The notes: a model not told the origin generated them from the sequence alone. DNA of 64,000 bases from Alphaproteobacteria bacterium (GCA_028281925.1 JANQIX010000029.1:18303-82302), one strand, 5' to 3'. Counted from the stretch's first letter, positions 35,718 through 44,849 are shown. Translations and numbers: made by a program.

Positions 35718-37673
35718 TCACGCCTGCAGTTCAGGACGACCGGCAAACTGCGTCAGGGCTTCCGGATTGGCCAGCGCTTCCTTGTTCTTCACGGGCCGCC
35801 CGTGGACGACATCGCGCACGGCCAGTTCGGTGATCTTGCCGCTCTTGGTGCGGGGTATGTCTGTCACCTGAAGCACCGCTGCCGGTACGTGGCGCGGTGA
35901 CGCGCCCTGCCGGATCTGGACCTTGATCCGCCTGATCAGATCGTCGTCGAGCGACAGGCCGGGCTTCAGCACGACGAACAGTACGACGCGGACATCGCCT
36001 TCCCAATTCTGGCCGATCACCATGCTCTCGACCACCTCCGGCAGCTTCTCAACCTGGCGATAGATCTCCGCCGTGCCGATACGCACGCCCCCGGGGTTCA
36101 GCGTAGCGTCGGACCGGCCATAGATGACCATGCCGTCCGTCTCAGTCAGCTCCACATAGTCGCCATGGCACCAGATGTTGGGGAAGCGGCTGAAATAGGC
36201 GTCATGGTACTTCTGCCCGTCGGGGTCGTTCCAGAAGCCGACGGGCATGGGCGGGAACGGGGCCGTGCACACCAACTCCCCCTTTTCGCCGCGCACCGGC
36301 CGCGCGTCGTCGTCGAACACCTCCACCTTCATCCCGAGTGCCAGGCACTGCAATTCGCCCCGGCGTACCGGCAGCACGGGGTTGCCGAGCGCGAAGCAGG
36401 ACAAGAGGTCGGTTCCGCCGGAGATCGAGGCGAGTTGCAGGTCGCGCTTGATGCCGTCATAGACGTAGTCAAAGCTCTCCGGCACCAGCGGCGACCCTGT
36501 CGACGTCATCGCGCGCAAGGCCGCCAGCTTGTGCGTATCGGCTGGCCGGTATCCCTGCTTGTGCAAGGCATCGATGTACTTCGCCGACGTGCCGAACAGC
36601 GTCATGTCCGCGGCGTCGGCAAAGTCGAACAGCACATTGCCGTCCGGATGGAACGGGTTGCCGTCATAGAGCAGCAGCGTCGCTTCGGACGCCAGCGCGC
36701 TGATCAGCCAGTTCCACATCATCCAGCCCAGCGTCGTGAAATAGAACACGCGGTCGTCCGGCCTGATGTCGCAGTGCAGCCGGTGTTCCTTCAGATGCTG
36801 CAGCAGCGCGCCGCCGGCGCTGTGGACGATGCATTTCGGCACGCCCGTCGTGCCGCTGGAATACATGATGTAGATCGGATGGTTGAACGGCAGCTGCGCG
36901 AACGGGATCTCGCCGGTCCCGTGACCTTCCAGGAAGCCGTCCCATGTGACCGCGTTGGGCAGCGACGACACGTCCGGCGCCGTAGTCGTGTAGGGCACGA
37001 CCACCGTTCGTTCCACGCTCGGCAGGCTGCCCAAGATCTCAGCCAGCTTGTCGCGGATGTCGAAGGTCTTGCCGCCGTAGAAATAGCCATCGACGGTGAC
37101 CAGCAGCTTCGGTTCGATCTGTCCGAAACGGTCGAGCACACCCTGCACGCCGAAATCCGGGGAGGCCGACGACCAGATGGCACCGATAGCGGTCGTCGCC
37201 AGCATGGCGATCACCGCCTCCGGCATGTTGGGCAGATAGCCGCCGACACGATCGCCCGCCGCTATGCCCATGGCCCGCATGGCTTTCTCGGTGCGGCTCA
37301 CCTGATCGTGCAACTCGGCGAAGGTCAGCGTCCGGCGCACCTTGTCTTCGCCCCAGAAGATGATCGCGATGCCGTCGTCGCGGCGGCGCAGAAGGTTCTG
37401 GGCGAAGTTCAGCCGGGCGTCGGGGAAGAACCGGGCGCCCGGCATCTTGTCCCCGTCGATCAGGACGCGGCTGCCCCTGGTCTCGGCGATCACGCCGCCG
37501 TAGTCCCACAGCGCCGTCCAGAAGCCTTCCATATCCTCGACCGACCAGGCGTGCAGGGCCCTGTAGTCCGGCAGGTCGACCCCGCGGGTTGCCGCAACCC
37601 ATTCGCGGAACCGGGTCAGGTTGGCGTCGGCGACGCGGTCGAGGGACGGCGTCCACAGCACCTCGGTTGTCAT
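35718..37673 (-). CDS. acetoacetate--CoA ligase
   Basis: A 651-residue member of the acyl-CoA synthetase family that activates acetoacetate with ATP and CoA. The AMP-binding loop is [18 protein letters not shown], and [21 protein letters not shown] plus [16 protein letters not shown] mark the acetoacetyl-CoA synthetase branch rather than plain Acs. The C-terminal [19 protein letters not shown] holds the catalytic lysine region. I start it at the ATG at 37673 ([10 protein letters not shown]); the open frame above runs into unrelated sequence. It would feed ketone bodies or polyhydroxybutyrate breakdown products into central metabolism. Confidence 0.93.
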   Translation of the reverse strand: MTTEVLWTPSLDRVADANLTRFREWVAATRGVDLPDYRALHAWSVEDMEGFWTALWDYGGVIAETRGSRVLIDGDKMPGARFFPDARLNFAQNLLRRRDDGIAIIFWGEDKVRRTLTFAELHDQVSRTEKAMRAMGIAAGDRVGGYLPNMPEAVIAMLATTAIGAIWSSASPDFGVQGVLDRFGQIEPKLLVTVDGYFYGGKTFDIRDKLAEILGSLPSVERTVVVPYTTTAPDVSSLPNAVTWDGFLEGHGTGEIPFAQLPFNHPIYIMYSSGTTGVPKCIVHSAGGALLQHLKEHRLHCDIRPDDRVFYFTTLGWMMWNWLISALASEATLLLYDGNPFHPDGNVLFDFADAADMTLFGTSAKYIDALHKQGYRPADTHKLAALRAMTSTGSPLVPESFDYVYDGIKRDLQLASISGGTDLLSCFALGNPVLPVRRGELQCLALGMKVEVFDDDARPVRGEKGELVCTAPFPPMPVGFWNDPDGQKYHDAYFSRFPNIWCHGDYVELTETDGMVIYGRSDATLNPGGVRIGTAEIYRQVEKLPEVVESMVIGQNWEGDVRVVLFVVLKPGLSLDDDLIRRIKVQIRQGASPRHVPAAVLQVTDIPRTKSGKITELAVRDVVHGRPVKNKEALANPEALTQFAGRPELQA

Positions 37674-37842
37674 GGGCGGTTCTCCGATCGGCGGGCCGGC
37701 GGCGGCCGCGCTTGGCAAGGCCGCGCCCGGCTTCTCTTTTGTCGCTGGTGAGAGCGTCCGATCCCCTTTATAGCAGGCGCCTCGCGCCGTCACTATCTGC
37801 GGCGGTGCTGTCCCGCGGGACCTGATGAGGGGAGATCGCTCG

Positions 37843-38532
37843 ATGATCGCGGCCATCGGTTTCGACGGCGACGATACGCTCTGGCACAACGAGACTATCT
37901 TCTCCATGACGCAGGAGCGGTTCCACGACCTGATGGTCCGCTATGTGCCGGAGGCCGGGGTCGACGAACATCTGGTGGCGAGAGAGCGTGCCAATCTTCA
38001 CCTGTTCGGCTACGGCGTGAAGGGCTTCATGCTGTCGATGATCGAGACCGCCATCGAGGTCACGCGCGAGCGTATCGCCGCCGGCGACATCCAGAGGATC
38101 ATCGATTTCGGCAAGATGATGCTGGACCATCCCGTGGAACTGCTGGACGGGGTGGAAGAGGTGATCGACGGCTTGCGGGCGCGATATCCGCTGTTCCTGA
38201 TCACCAAGGGCGACCTCTTCGATCAGGAGAGCAAAATCGCCCGCTCGGGCCTTGCCGAGAGGTTCGAGCGCATTGAGATCGTGTCGGAGAAGGACGAGGC
38301 GACCTATGCCCAGATCCTGCAGCGCGCCGGCGTGGCCCCGGGCGACTTTATGATGGTCGGCAATTCCATGCGATCCGACATCCTACCGGTCCTCGCCATC
38401 GGCGGCCGGGCGGTGCACGTCCCCTATCACATCACCTGGGAGCACGAAGTAGCACCGCCGCCGGCCGAACCGCATGCCGGGCTAACGGTGCTGGACAGCA
38501 TTCGCGACCTGCCTGCCCACATCCCGGCATAA
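37843..38532 (+). CDS. HAD family hydrolase
   Basis: A 229-residue haloacid-dehalogenase-type phosphatase. Motif I is [12 protein letters not shown] (the second Asp pair catalytic), motif II is LITKGD, and motif IV is [12 protein letters not shown]. The helical cap lies between residues 20 and 100. I chose ATG 37843 because AGGGGAG lies eight bases upstream and motif I follows at once. It is divergent from the acetoacetate-CoA ligase gene. Substrate unknown. Confidence 0.92.
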   Translation: MIAAIGFDGDDTLWHNETIFSMTQERFHDLMVRYVPEAGVDEHLVARERANLHLFGYGVKGFMLSMIETAIEVTRERIAAGDIQRIIDFGKMMLDHPVELLDGVEEVIDGLRARYPLFLITKGDLFDQESKIARSGLAERFERIEIVSEKDEATYAQILQRAGVAPGDFMMVGNSMRSDILPVLAIGGRAVHVPYHITWEHEVAPPPAEPHAGLTVLDSIRDLPAHIPA

Positions 38533-38581
38533 GGCGGGACGGGTCGGCACCAACGCGACGTTCCCTTCGCAGGAGCCTGCC

Positions 38582-39100
38582 ATGAGCGACACCAAACCCC
38601 ATCCCCTGCTACCGGCGGACAGCGACGCCGTAGGGCAGGAAGTCTGCGTGCGCCATCCGCTCAATCCGAAGGCCAAGGTCTACCTCAAGGCGCTCAGCCG
38701 GGCCGTGGGCATGGAGCGGGTCCATCTCTGGTCCGCCAGGCTGCCTCCCGGCCATGAGTCTTTCATGTTCCACAGCCACATGACGGAGGAGGAGTTTCTC
38801 TACATCCTCTCCGGCCGCGGCCGGGCGGAGATCGGGGACGAGGTCTTCGAGGTCGGTCCGGGCGACTACATGGGGTTCACGACACCCTCGCTGCCCCATA
38901 ACCTCTCCAATCCCTATGACGAAGACTTGGTCTATCTGATGGGCGGCGAGAAGCGCCCGCTGGAAATCGGCGAGTTCCCGCGACACGGCAAATGGATCGT
39001 ATCGCGCGGTGACGAGATCTTCTTTGTCGACTCTGCGGCAGTGGAACGGCGCAGCATCGCTGACTTCATCGATCGAGGCGAAGATGTCGAAGGGGCATGA
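38582..39100 (+). CDS. cupin domain-containing protein
   Basis: A 172-residue single-cupin protein. The two metal motifs are recognisable: MFHSHMTEEEFLYILSGRG and DYMGFTTPSLPHNLSNP. AGGAG lies upstream of the ATG, and the gene follows the HAD gene by 49 bases in the same direction. Cupins range from isomerases to dioxygenases and sensors, so no activity can be named. Confidence 0.88.
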   Translation: MSDTKPHPLLPADSDAVGQEVCVRHPLNPKAKVYLKALSRAVGMERVHLWSARLPPGHESFMFHSHMTEEEFLYILSGRGRAEIGDEVFEVGPGDYMGFTTPSLPHNLSNPYDEDLVYLMGGEKRPLEIGEFPRHGKWIVSRGDEIFFVDSAAVERRSIADFIDRGEDVEGA

Positions 39101-39221
39101 GGCACTGTGGCTCTCTCGTTTTTGCTCCCCAGCAACACACAGTTTCGATAACGTCAGCAGTCTGAAAGGTCGGCGTGCTCCGCTGGACGCCATAGACCGT
39201 TGCAAAGTGTAAGGGGGTGTC

Positions 39222-39569
39222 ATGAGGCTCAGGCGATTTGCCCTTGCTCTTGCGTACCTGACTATGGTTTGGGCCACTGACAGCGCTCAGGCGGCATACG
39301 CGACCAGCGGCTGGGTGGAATTCGACGGAGACCTGGAGACGTGTCTGCGTACGGGCGAAAGCGCGATATCGCTGGAAGGCTATAGCCCGAGCCGCGGCCG
39401 TACGAGCGCGTTCGGCTGGAGCGGCGACGACAACATCATCGTCCGCTGCATTCCCGAGCACGGGCTGGTGGTGATGTTCGTCTATGCGCAAGAGAACATC
39501 GTCGATCCGATCCTGGATCGCCTGCGCGGCGCCTTTGCCAGCCCGACGGCGCCGCCGAAACCGCGCTGA
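39222..39569 (+). CDS. hypothetical small exported protein
   Basis: A 115-residue protein with a signal peptide (residues 1-23, ending SAQAA). The mature part of about 90 residues has two cysteines (ETCLRTGE and IVRCIPEHG) that could form a disulfide. GGGGG lies just upstream of the ATG. I do not recognise the family. It converges with the DUF1579 gene across a 12-bp palindrome (GCCGTTAACGGC, 39587-39598). Confidence 0.65.
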   Translation: MRLRRFALALAYLTMVWATDSAQAAYATSGWVEFDGDLETCLRTGESAISLEGYSPSRGRTSAFGWSGDDNIIVRCIPEHGLVVMFVYAQENIVDPILDRLRGAFASPTAPPKPR

Positions 39570-39597
39570 CGGTCCCGGCGGCGCCTGCCGTTAACGG

Positions 39598-40197
39598 CTA
39601 CTGCCGCTCGTACACCATCTCCATCGTCCTGAACATCTCTCCGTCCGGGCCCGGCATATAGAATTCGTCGACGTGCCGGTCGCCGCCGTCCATCCGGCTT
39701 TCGATCCGCATCGGCATCATGCCGCCGGTCATCGGGTTCGGCGTTTCGCCTTCCATGACCCACAGGCCGGACGCCTCGTCGATCCCACCGTAGAGCAGGG
39801 TGACGCCCGTGCTCATGCTGTCAATCCAAGTGCCCCAGTAGCGGCCGGTAATGTTGTCATAGCCGGTCGTGGCGCGCCCCTGGAAAGGCGTGCCGTCCAT
39901 CTCTCCATGGAACTGCTCTTCCAGGATGCGGCCGTCGAAGATCATGCTGCGTTCGGCGGTGCCCTGGCTGACCTGCGGCTCCGCCCCCGGCTGCATCCAA
40001 TGGGTGGTTGTCACCGACCAGGATCCCACCAGCTCGGCCATCGCCTCGTGCTGCGGACCGGGGGTCATGGCCTCGATCCATGCCTGCATCATCGGGTCGA
40101 CATCGCCCGTATCGGCACTCTGCGCCAATGCTGCGCTGGAGCCTGCCGCGAAGATGGCGAGCGACAAGGCCAGACCCGTGGAACCGAACCTACGCAT
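39598..40197 (-). CDS. DUF1579 family exported protein
   Basis: A 199-residue protein with a signal peptide (residues 1-25, ending ALAQS). The body matches DUF1579: HEAMAELVGSWSVTTTHWM, then GTAERSMIFDGRILEEQF, FQGRATTGYDNITGRYWGTW and a C-terminal MEMVYERQ. Family members form a lipocalin-like barrel of unknown ligand. It faces a 249-base gap shared with the C80-like gene, which runs the other way. Confidence 0.85.
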   Translation of the reverse strand: MRRFGSTGLALSLAIFAAGSSAALAQSADTGDVDPMMQAWIEAMTPGPQHEAMAELVGSWSVTTTHWMQPGAEPQVSQGTAERSMIFDGRILEEQFHGEMDGTPFQGRATTGYDNITGRYWGTWIDSMSTGVTLLYGGIDEASGLWVMEGETPNPMTGGMMPMRIESRMDGGDRHVDEFYMPGPDGEMFRTMEMVYERQ

Positions 40198-40446
40198 GCT
40201 GTCCTCCGATCATGGGAACGATTGGCCCTGCACTAGGTAGGGTGCCGACAGGACATGTGCGAGGCCGGCAACGGCCAATCGCTCCGGGAGACGGGCGTGT
40301 GCAGTCCTGCGTCAGCACGCGAGACCTGCAACTGAAAATCGAGACCGAATGTGACCGCTTGGTTTCGTGCTATGCTTCGCCCCTGGCGCGGCATCAACCG
40401 CATCAGCCGGCCCCCATGGCCGGGAGCCATTCGCGGAGGCTGACCC

Positions 40447-41148
40447 ATGCCACGCAAGAAGACGGTCTGGAAGCGCCAACTGATCGTCATGCTGATCTGC
40501 AAACCGGATCGGCGCAGGATCCTTGACCACACGAAAGAGCACCTGGAGAAGAGCGCCAAGACCAAGGATATCGCGTGCAAGTCCATCGAATTGGACACGC
40601 GCAAAGCCGCCTCGACGGAGGAGGCAGAGGCGCTGAAAGAGATGATCCTCTGGCTGGAGGACGGACGGCTCTACATCGTCGGCCATGGCGATTGGTCGAA
40701 CCAGAAGATCGGGTGCTGGGATGCGGCGACGGTAGCCAAGCTGGTGGGTGTTGAAGGCGCGCAGTTTCCGCTTGCCAGCCTGACCGGATGCCGGACGGGC
40801 CGGGACAAGATCTCCGAGGAAAACCCGCGTCAGGCGATGCCGCTCGGTGTCTATGTCGCCAATTCCATGGACAGCTTCGCCTCGCAGTTCCATCGCAGCC
40901 TTGGCGAGGATCACAAGCTGAAGATCGACGTCTACGCGCGCGTCTTCGGCACCCAAGCCGATAAGAGCCCCACCGTACTGACCATGTGGGACGACATCCT
41001 GGACATCGAGCCTGACGAGGACAAGGCTGAAGGCCTGTTCGGCGTCGGGGACATGGTGGACAACAAGAAGTTGCGGTTCTTCTGGAAGGGCGAATTGCAG
41101 CAGCGCGAATGGGTCATGCGAGGGACCGGTGCGGAGGCGGTGTTCTGA
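40447..41148 (+). CDS. putative stand-alone caspase-fold (peptidase C80/CPD-like) protein
   Basis: A 233-residue cytosolic protein without signal peptide. RLYIVGHGDW (H80) and, 35 residues on, FPLASLTGCRTG (C115) form the strand-His-Gly and strand-Cys pattern of clan CD cysteine peptidases. The element between them (KIGCWDAATVAKLVG) and the later MDSFASQFHRSLGED...IDVYARV resemble the layout of MARTX cysteine protease domains (C80), where the dyad is followed by an F..QF..aL helix and a V.V..R strand. C80 domains are normally buried in giant toxins and activated by inositol hexakisphosphate; here the whole protein is one domain with a basic N-terminus. GGAGG precedes the ATG. The dyad is seen; family and activity are inferred. 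Confidence 0.55.
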   Translation: MPRKKTVWKRQLIVMLICKPDRRRILDHTKEHLEKSAKTKDIACKSIELDTRKAASTEEAEALKEMILWLEDGRLYIVGHGDWSNQKIGCWDAATVAKLVGVEGAQFPLASLTGCRTGRDKISEENPRQAMPLGVYVANSMDSFASQFHRSLGEDHKLKIDVYARVFGTQADKSPTVLTMWDDILDIEPDEDKAEGLFGVGDMVDNKKLRFFWKGELQQREWVMRGTGAEAVF

Positions 41149-41157
41149 CTATGCCTT

Positions 41158-41194
41158 CGGTTGGACAGCTTGGCCGAGTCCTGCGATCCAACCG
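41158..41194. terminator. hairpin between convergent genes
   Basis: CGGTTGGA (41158-41165) and TCCAACCG (41187-41194) form a perfect eight-pair stem with a 21-base loop, ten bases past the C80-like gene and 26 bases past the end of the PaaK-like gene on the other strand. It could terminate both, though neither side has a T-run. Confidence 0.45.
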
Positions 41195-41220
41195 GATCAT
41201 CTTACCGTCCGCTGAACCGG

Positions 41221-42459
41221 TCAGAGAGCGCGCAGGTCTTCGATCACCTTGCCGTCGTTGGGCAGGCTGCCGGGGGCGACCACTTCGACGGTGCCGCGCA
41301 GCTTGGTGACGCTCTGCAGGGTGGCGGAGACGGCCTCGGCTAGTCCGGCAACTTCGCCTCCTGCCTCCACCTTCAGCACCATCGCGTCGGCGCCGTCGGG
41401 GTTGTCGACCGAAAGTCGGCCACGACCGACCTCCGGATGGCGCTTCAGCACTTCGGCGACCTGTTCAGGGTGCACGAACATGCCCTTGACCTTGGTCGTC
41501 TGGTCCGCCCGGCCCATCCAGCCTTTGATGCGCATGTTGGTCCGGCCGCACGGGCTCTGGCCGGGCAGCACGGCCGACATGTCGCCGGTGGCGAAGCGCA
41601 GCAGCGGGTACTCGTTGGAAAAGATGGTGACCAGCACCTCGCCCACCTCGCCGGCCGGCACGGGATCGCCCGTGCCGGGGCGCACGATTTCCACCAGCAC
41701 GGCTTCGTCCACCACCAGGCCCTCACGGGCCGGCGTCTCATAGGCGATGACGCCGAGATCGGCTGTGCCATAGCTCTGGTACACCTCAATGCCCCGTGTG
41801 GCATAGAAGGTGCTCAAAGCCGGAAACAGGGCGCCGCCGGAGACATGCGCCAACCTCAGCGTGCGCAGGTCGGCCCCCGTCTCGTCGCCCTTCTCGAGGA
41901 TCACCTTCAGGAAATCGGGGGTGCCGACATAGCCGCGGGGCTTTGCCTCGGCCATCACCTGGGCTTGCAGGTCGGTATTGCCGGTGCCTGCGGGAATGAC
42001 CGCACAGCCGATCTCCCGCGCACCCGCCTCGAACATCATGCCGGCGGGCGTGAAATGGTAGGCGAAGCAGTTTTGCACGATATCGCCGGCTCGGAAGCCA
42101 GTGGCATAGAGCGCCCGCGCGCTGTGCCAGAACGCCGCCTTGCCGCTGTCCGCGTCATAGATCGGCCCCGGCGACACGAAGATGCGCGCAAGCCGGCCCG
42201 GCGCCACGCCAGCGAGGCCGCCAAAGGGTGGATCCTCCTGCTGCAGTTGCCGAAGCACCGACTTCCGCGTAACGGGCAGGGCCGCCAATGCCTCGCGGCT
42301 GGTTATCGTACTGGGGTCGACGTCGGTAAGCAGACGAGTATAGGCCGGGGCATGGGCCTTGGCGTGGGCGACCTGTGCGGACAGGGCGATCATCAGCGCG
42401 GCTTCGCGCGCTTCGGGATCGCGGGTCTCAAGGGCGTCGAAATGGACGTCGTCGGTCAT
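41221..42459 (-). CDS. phenylacetate--CoA ligase family protein (AMP-dependent)
   Basis: A 412-residue adenylate-forming enzyme of the PaaK type. Visible features are RIFVSPGPIYDADSGK (phosphate loop region, divergent from the usual SSGTTG), YQSYGTADLGVIAYETP and GWMGRADQTTKVKGMFVHP, the adenylation signature with the conserved Asp. The start at 42459 has GGGAGG upstream; the open frame above is not homologous. It is shorter than the typical 430-440. The substrate could be phenylacetate or another aryl or acyl acid; no paa genes are nearby. Confidence 0.85.
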   Translation of the reverse strand: MTDDVHFDALETRDPEAREAALMIALSAQVAHAKAHAPAYTRLLTDVDPSTITSREALAALPVTRKSVLRQLQQEDPPFGGLAGVAPGRLARIFVSPGPIYDADSGKAAFWHSARALYATGFRAGDIVQNCFAYHFTPAGMMFEAGAREIGCAVIPAGTGNTDLQAQVMAEAKPRGYVGTPDFLKVILEKGDETGADLRTLRLAHVSGGALFPALSTFYATRGIEVYQSYGTADLGVIAYETPAREGLVVDEAVLVEIVRPGTGDPVPAGEVGEVLVTIFSNEYPLLRFATGDMSAVLPGQSPCGRTNMRIKGWMGRADQTTKVKGMFVHPEQVAEVLKRHPEVGRGRLSVDNPDGADAMVLKVEAGGEVAGLAEAVSATLQSVTKLRGTVEVVAPGSLPNDGKVIEDLRAL

Positions 42460-42587
42460 GTCCGCAGCCTCCCCAGCCTTGTTGCCTTCTGATAGCGCAT
42501 GCGCGGTGCGCTCTCCAGCATTGCCGGGGCAAATGGACACGCAAGGGGTGGTTTCGGTGGGCGAGCTTGCGAGGGGCTCGGAGCGGT

Positions 42588-42799
42588 TCAAGACGCGTGC
42601 CGCGTGGGCGCAGGCGGATCGGCCGATTCCAGCAACGATTTCAGCGCAGCCAGATCCCGCGTGACATTTCGCCGGATGGCCGCCTTCAGAAGCGGCTTTG
42701 TCAGCCGAAAAAGACCTTTCGGATCGCCGGTGTTGCGGATCGTCATGCGCGTGCCGGCGGCCGATCTATCGCGATAGCGACGGTCACATCGACACCCAT
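42588..42799 (-). pseudogene. SRPBCC family gene with an internal out-of-frame deletion
   Basis: From the ATG at 42799 (preceded by GGGGG) one frame reads MGVDVTVAIAIDRPPARA and then stops, which is the usual N-terminus of an SRPBCC/polyketide cyclase-like protein. The other frame continues without a gap as GTRMTIRNTGDPKG and LLKAAIRRNVTRDLAALKSLLE, the usual C-terminus of the same family. About 90-100 codons in between are missing. The junction lies in CCGCCGGCACGCGC (about 42745-42760), a sequence that can encode both PPAR and AGTR, as expected for a deletion between short direct repeats. No intact product can be made. Confidence 0.75.
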
Positions 42800-42872
42800 A
42801 TAAGCCCCCGAGCACGCTTCGGTTGGCGGCTTTCGATCCGGGCCGCCTGGTAACAGGCTACGCGAAGTGTTG

Positions 42873-42909
42873 ATTGATGCGTGCGGCCACGCCCCGCGGC
42901 GCGATCAAT
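42873..42909. other. imperfect inverted repeat downstream of regA
   Basis: ATTGAT (42873-42878) pairs with ATCAAT (42904-42909), and CGTGC pairs with GCGCG after a one-base bulge, giving an 11-pair stem over a GC-rich loop. It lies 55 bases past the regA stop, between regA and the broken SRPBCC gene. It could be a terminator for regBA or part of a structured RNA; no T-tract is present. Confidence 0.35.
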
Positions 42910-42926
42910 AGGACGTGAACCGCCGA

Positions 42927-42949
42927 CGGTCGCCCCAAAGGGGTAACCG
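42927..42949 (-). terminator. hairpin just after regA
   Basis: CGGT and ACCG enclose a two-base internal loop and a CCCC-AAA-GGGG stem, starting 15 bases after the regA stop on the minus strand. This compact stem is the first candidate terminator of the regB-regA transcript. It lacks a T-run. Confidence 0.35.
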
Positions 42950-42963
42950 CCGGAGAGTCACAG

Positions 42964-43542
42964 TTACCCGCGCGGTGCGTGCTTGTTCAGGATGCGCTGT
43001 AAGGTGCGGCGGTGCATGCGCAGGCGTCGCGCCGTTTCCGAAACGTTGCGGTCGCACTGCTCGTAGACCCGCTGGATATGCTCCCACCGCACCCGATCGG
43101 CGGACATCGGGTTCTCTGGCGGCGGTGGCAGAACCCGGTCGACATCCGTCAGCAACGCTGCTTCCACTTGGTCGGCGTCGGCCGGCTTTGGCAGATAGTC
43201 GACAGCCCCGGCCTTCACCGCCGCCACCGCGGTGGCAATATTCCCATAGCCGGTCAGCATGACGACACGCGATCCCGGCCGCGCTTCGGATACGACGGGC
43301 ACGACGTCGAGGCCGTTTCCATCGGTCAAGCGCAGGTCAAGCACCGCATAGGCAGGGGCGACCGATTTAGCGAGCTCCGAAGCCTCGGCCACGGATCCCG
43401 CGGTCACGACCTCGAATCCCCGGCGTTCCATGGCGCGGGCCAAGCGTGTGCGAAAGGCGCCGTCATCGTCCACAATCAACAGGCTTCGCTGCGCGTTACG
43501 CGCCGGCAATGCCCGGGTCTCCTCGGCATGCATCATGTTCAT
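42964..43542 (-). CDS. regA: response regulator of the RegA/ActR/PrrA family
   Basis: A 192-residue two-component regulator of redox-dependent gene expression. The receiver domain (residues 19-130) has the acidic pocket VDDD (25-27), phospho-acceptor D69 in AVLDLRL and K in YLPKPAD. The C-terminal Fis-type helix-turn-helix (residues 145-190: RVRWEHIQRVYEQC, then NVSETARRLRMHRRTLQRIL) is characteristic of RegA. It overlaps the regB stop by ATGA. Expected targets include respiratory genes such as the bc1 operon in this window. Confidence 0.93.
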   Translation of the reverse strand: MNMMHAEETRALPARNAQRSLLIVDDDGAFRTRLARAMERRGFEVVTAGSVAEASELAKSVAPAYAVLDLRLTDGNGLDVVPVVSEARPGSRVVMLTGYGNIATAVAAVKAGAVDYLPKPADADQVEAALLTDVDRVLPPPPENPMSADRVRWEHIQRVYEQCDRNVSETARRLRMHRRTLQRILNKHAPRG

Positions 43543-44849
43543 GGCGGACTCCCTCTGACCTCCAAATTATGCCGTCTCCACCGAACGACAACCTGGGCAC
43601 CTCCATTTCTTGGGTTATTGAACGCCAATACCGCTCCGCCCCGTTCCAGCAGCGTCTTGGCGATGAATACGCCGAGCCCGAGATGCTGGTGTCCGTTCTC
43701 CTCTTGTTGCTCATCCAAGAGGTAGGGTTCGCCGAGTTGCGGCAACAGGGTGGGCGGAAATCCGGGGCCGTCGTCGACGATCGTAACCGATAGGTCGTCG
43801 CGGCTCCAAGTCGCGTGCACGTTCACGCTTTCCGTGGCGAACCGCAGCGCGTTCTGGAGAAGATTGCCCAAACCGTGCAGCAGTTCCGGCGTGCGGTGGA
43901 TGATCGGCTGTGGGCTGCCGTCTTCCGGCGTTGCTGCGATGGTCAGCCGGATCGCTTCGCTGCGGTACCGGTCCGCCGCTGCCTCAAGCAGCGACCGGAG
44001 CGTCAGCAACTCGTAGGGATCGCCGCCACTGGCTTCCGGGCGGCGTGCAAGTTCCGCCAGGATGTCGCGGCAGCGACGCGACTCCTGAACCAAGAGGGCA
44101 ATGTCGCCGGCAAAAGGGCTGTCTTCCGGTAGGTCCCGCGCCAGTTCGCCGGCGACCAGAGAGATCGTGCCGAGGGGGGTGCCCAGTTCGTGCGCCGCAG
44201 CAGCGGCCAGCCCGCCCAGTGCCGAGAGCCGCTGCTCGCGCGCCAGCGTCATCTGGGTCGCTGCCAGGGCTTCGCCCATTCGTCGTGCCTCTTCCGCAAC
44301 CTGCCAGACATAGCCGGAGACCACCAGGCAGGCGAGCGTCAGTGCAAACCACACACCGAGATTATAGATAGGCGGCAGCTTCACCGGCCCTTCGGGATTG
44401 AGAGGCAGCGGGTAGTGCCAGACCGCCATCAGAAAGACGCAGCAGAGCGTCAAGACCGTGAGTATCAGGGTCGGACGGCGCTCCAGCGTGCTGGCCGCGA
44501 CGGTCAGCGGCGCCAGCAGCAGCACCGCGAAAGGGTTCTCCAGCCCGCCGGTGAGGAATAGCAGAACCGTCAGCTGGATCAGGTCATATCCGAGGTATAG
44601 CGCAGCATCGCGATCGCCCAGGCGTGCCATGGTTCGGCTCTGGAAGATGGCCGCGATATTCAGCAAGACGGAAACGCCGACGACGATGGCTGCCGGCAGC
44701 ATGGGCACCTGGTAGTCCATGCCGTAGGTGACGACGACCAGGGCGATGACTTGCCCGAAGATCGCGATCCACCGAATGGTTATCAGCGTACGCAGACGGA
44801 TGCGCCCCGTCGTGCGCAGCCCCGTCGCGTCGGTGTCGACCGATGTCAT
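43539..44849 (-). CDS. regB: sensor histidine kinase of the RegB/ActS/PrrB family
   Basis: A 436-residue membrane kinase with about six helices (residues 25-185). The quinone-sensing motif GGLENPF (101-107) sits between helices as in RegB. The H-box is AAAAHELGTPLGTISL with H220, and the redox-active cysteine is C260 in ESRRCRDIL, the counterpart of RegB Cys265. N and G boxes are visible (LGNLLQNALRFA; DDGPGFPPTLL). I start at ATG 44849, preceded by GGGGGA; ATG 44906 would add 19 residues. Unlike many reg loci, no SenC/SCO gene lies between regB and regA. Confidence 0.93.
   Translation of the reverse strand: MTSVDTDATGLRTTGRIRLRTLITIRWIAIFGQVIALVVVTYGMDYQVPMLPAAIVVGVSVLLNIAAIFQSRTMARLGDRDAALYLGYDLIQLTVLLFLTGGLENPFAVLLLAPLTVAASTLERRPTLILTVLTLCCVFLMAVWHYPLPLNPEGPVKLPPIYNLGVWFALTLACLVVSGYVWQVAEEARRMGEALAATQMTLAREQRLSALGGLAAAAAHELGTPLGTISLVAGELARDLPEDSPFAGDIALLVQESRRCRDILAELARRPEASGGDPYELLTLRSLLEAAADRYRSEAIRLTIAATPEDGSPQPIIHRTPELLHGLGNLLQNALRFATESVNVHATWSRDDLSVTIVDDGPGFPPTLLPQLGEPYLLDEQQEENGHQHLGLGVFIAKTLLERGGAVLAFNNPRNGGAQVVVRWRRHNLEVRGSPP

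Noticed and set aside
39587..39598. GCCGTTAACGGC palindrome as an operator
   Set aside because: It lies between the ends of two convergent genes, where an operator is unlikely; a short 12-bp palindrome in GC-rich DNA may be chance.
41221..42459. Functional link between the PaaK-like ligase and the C80-like gene
   Set aside because: The two are convergent and separated by a hairpin, so the adjacency gives no operon evidence.
42588..42815. 75-codon frame as a genuine small protein
   Set aside because: Only its C-terminal part resembles a known family and the matching N-terminus is in another frame immediately before it, so a deleted SRPBCC gene explains it better.
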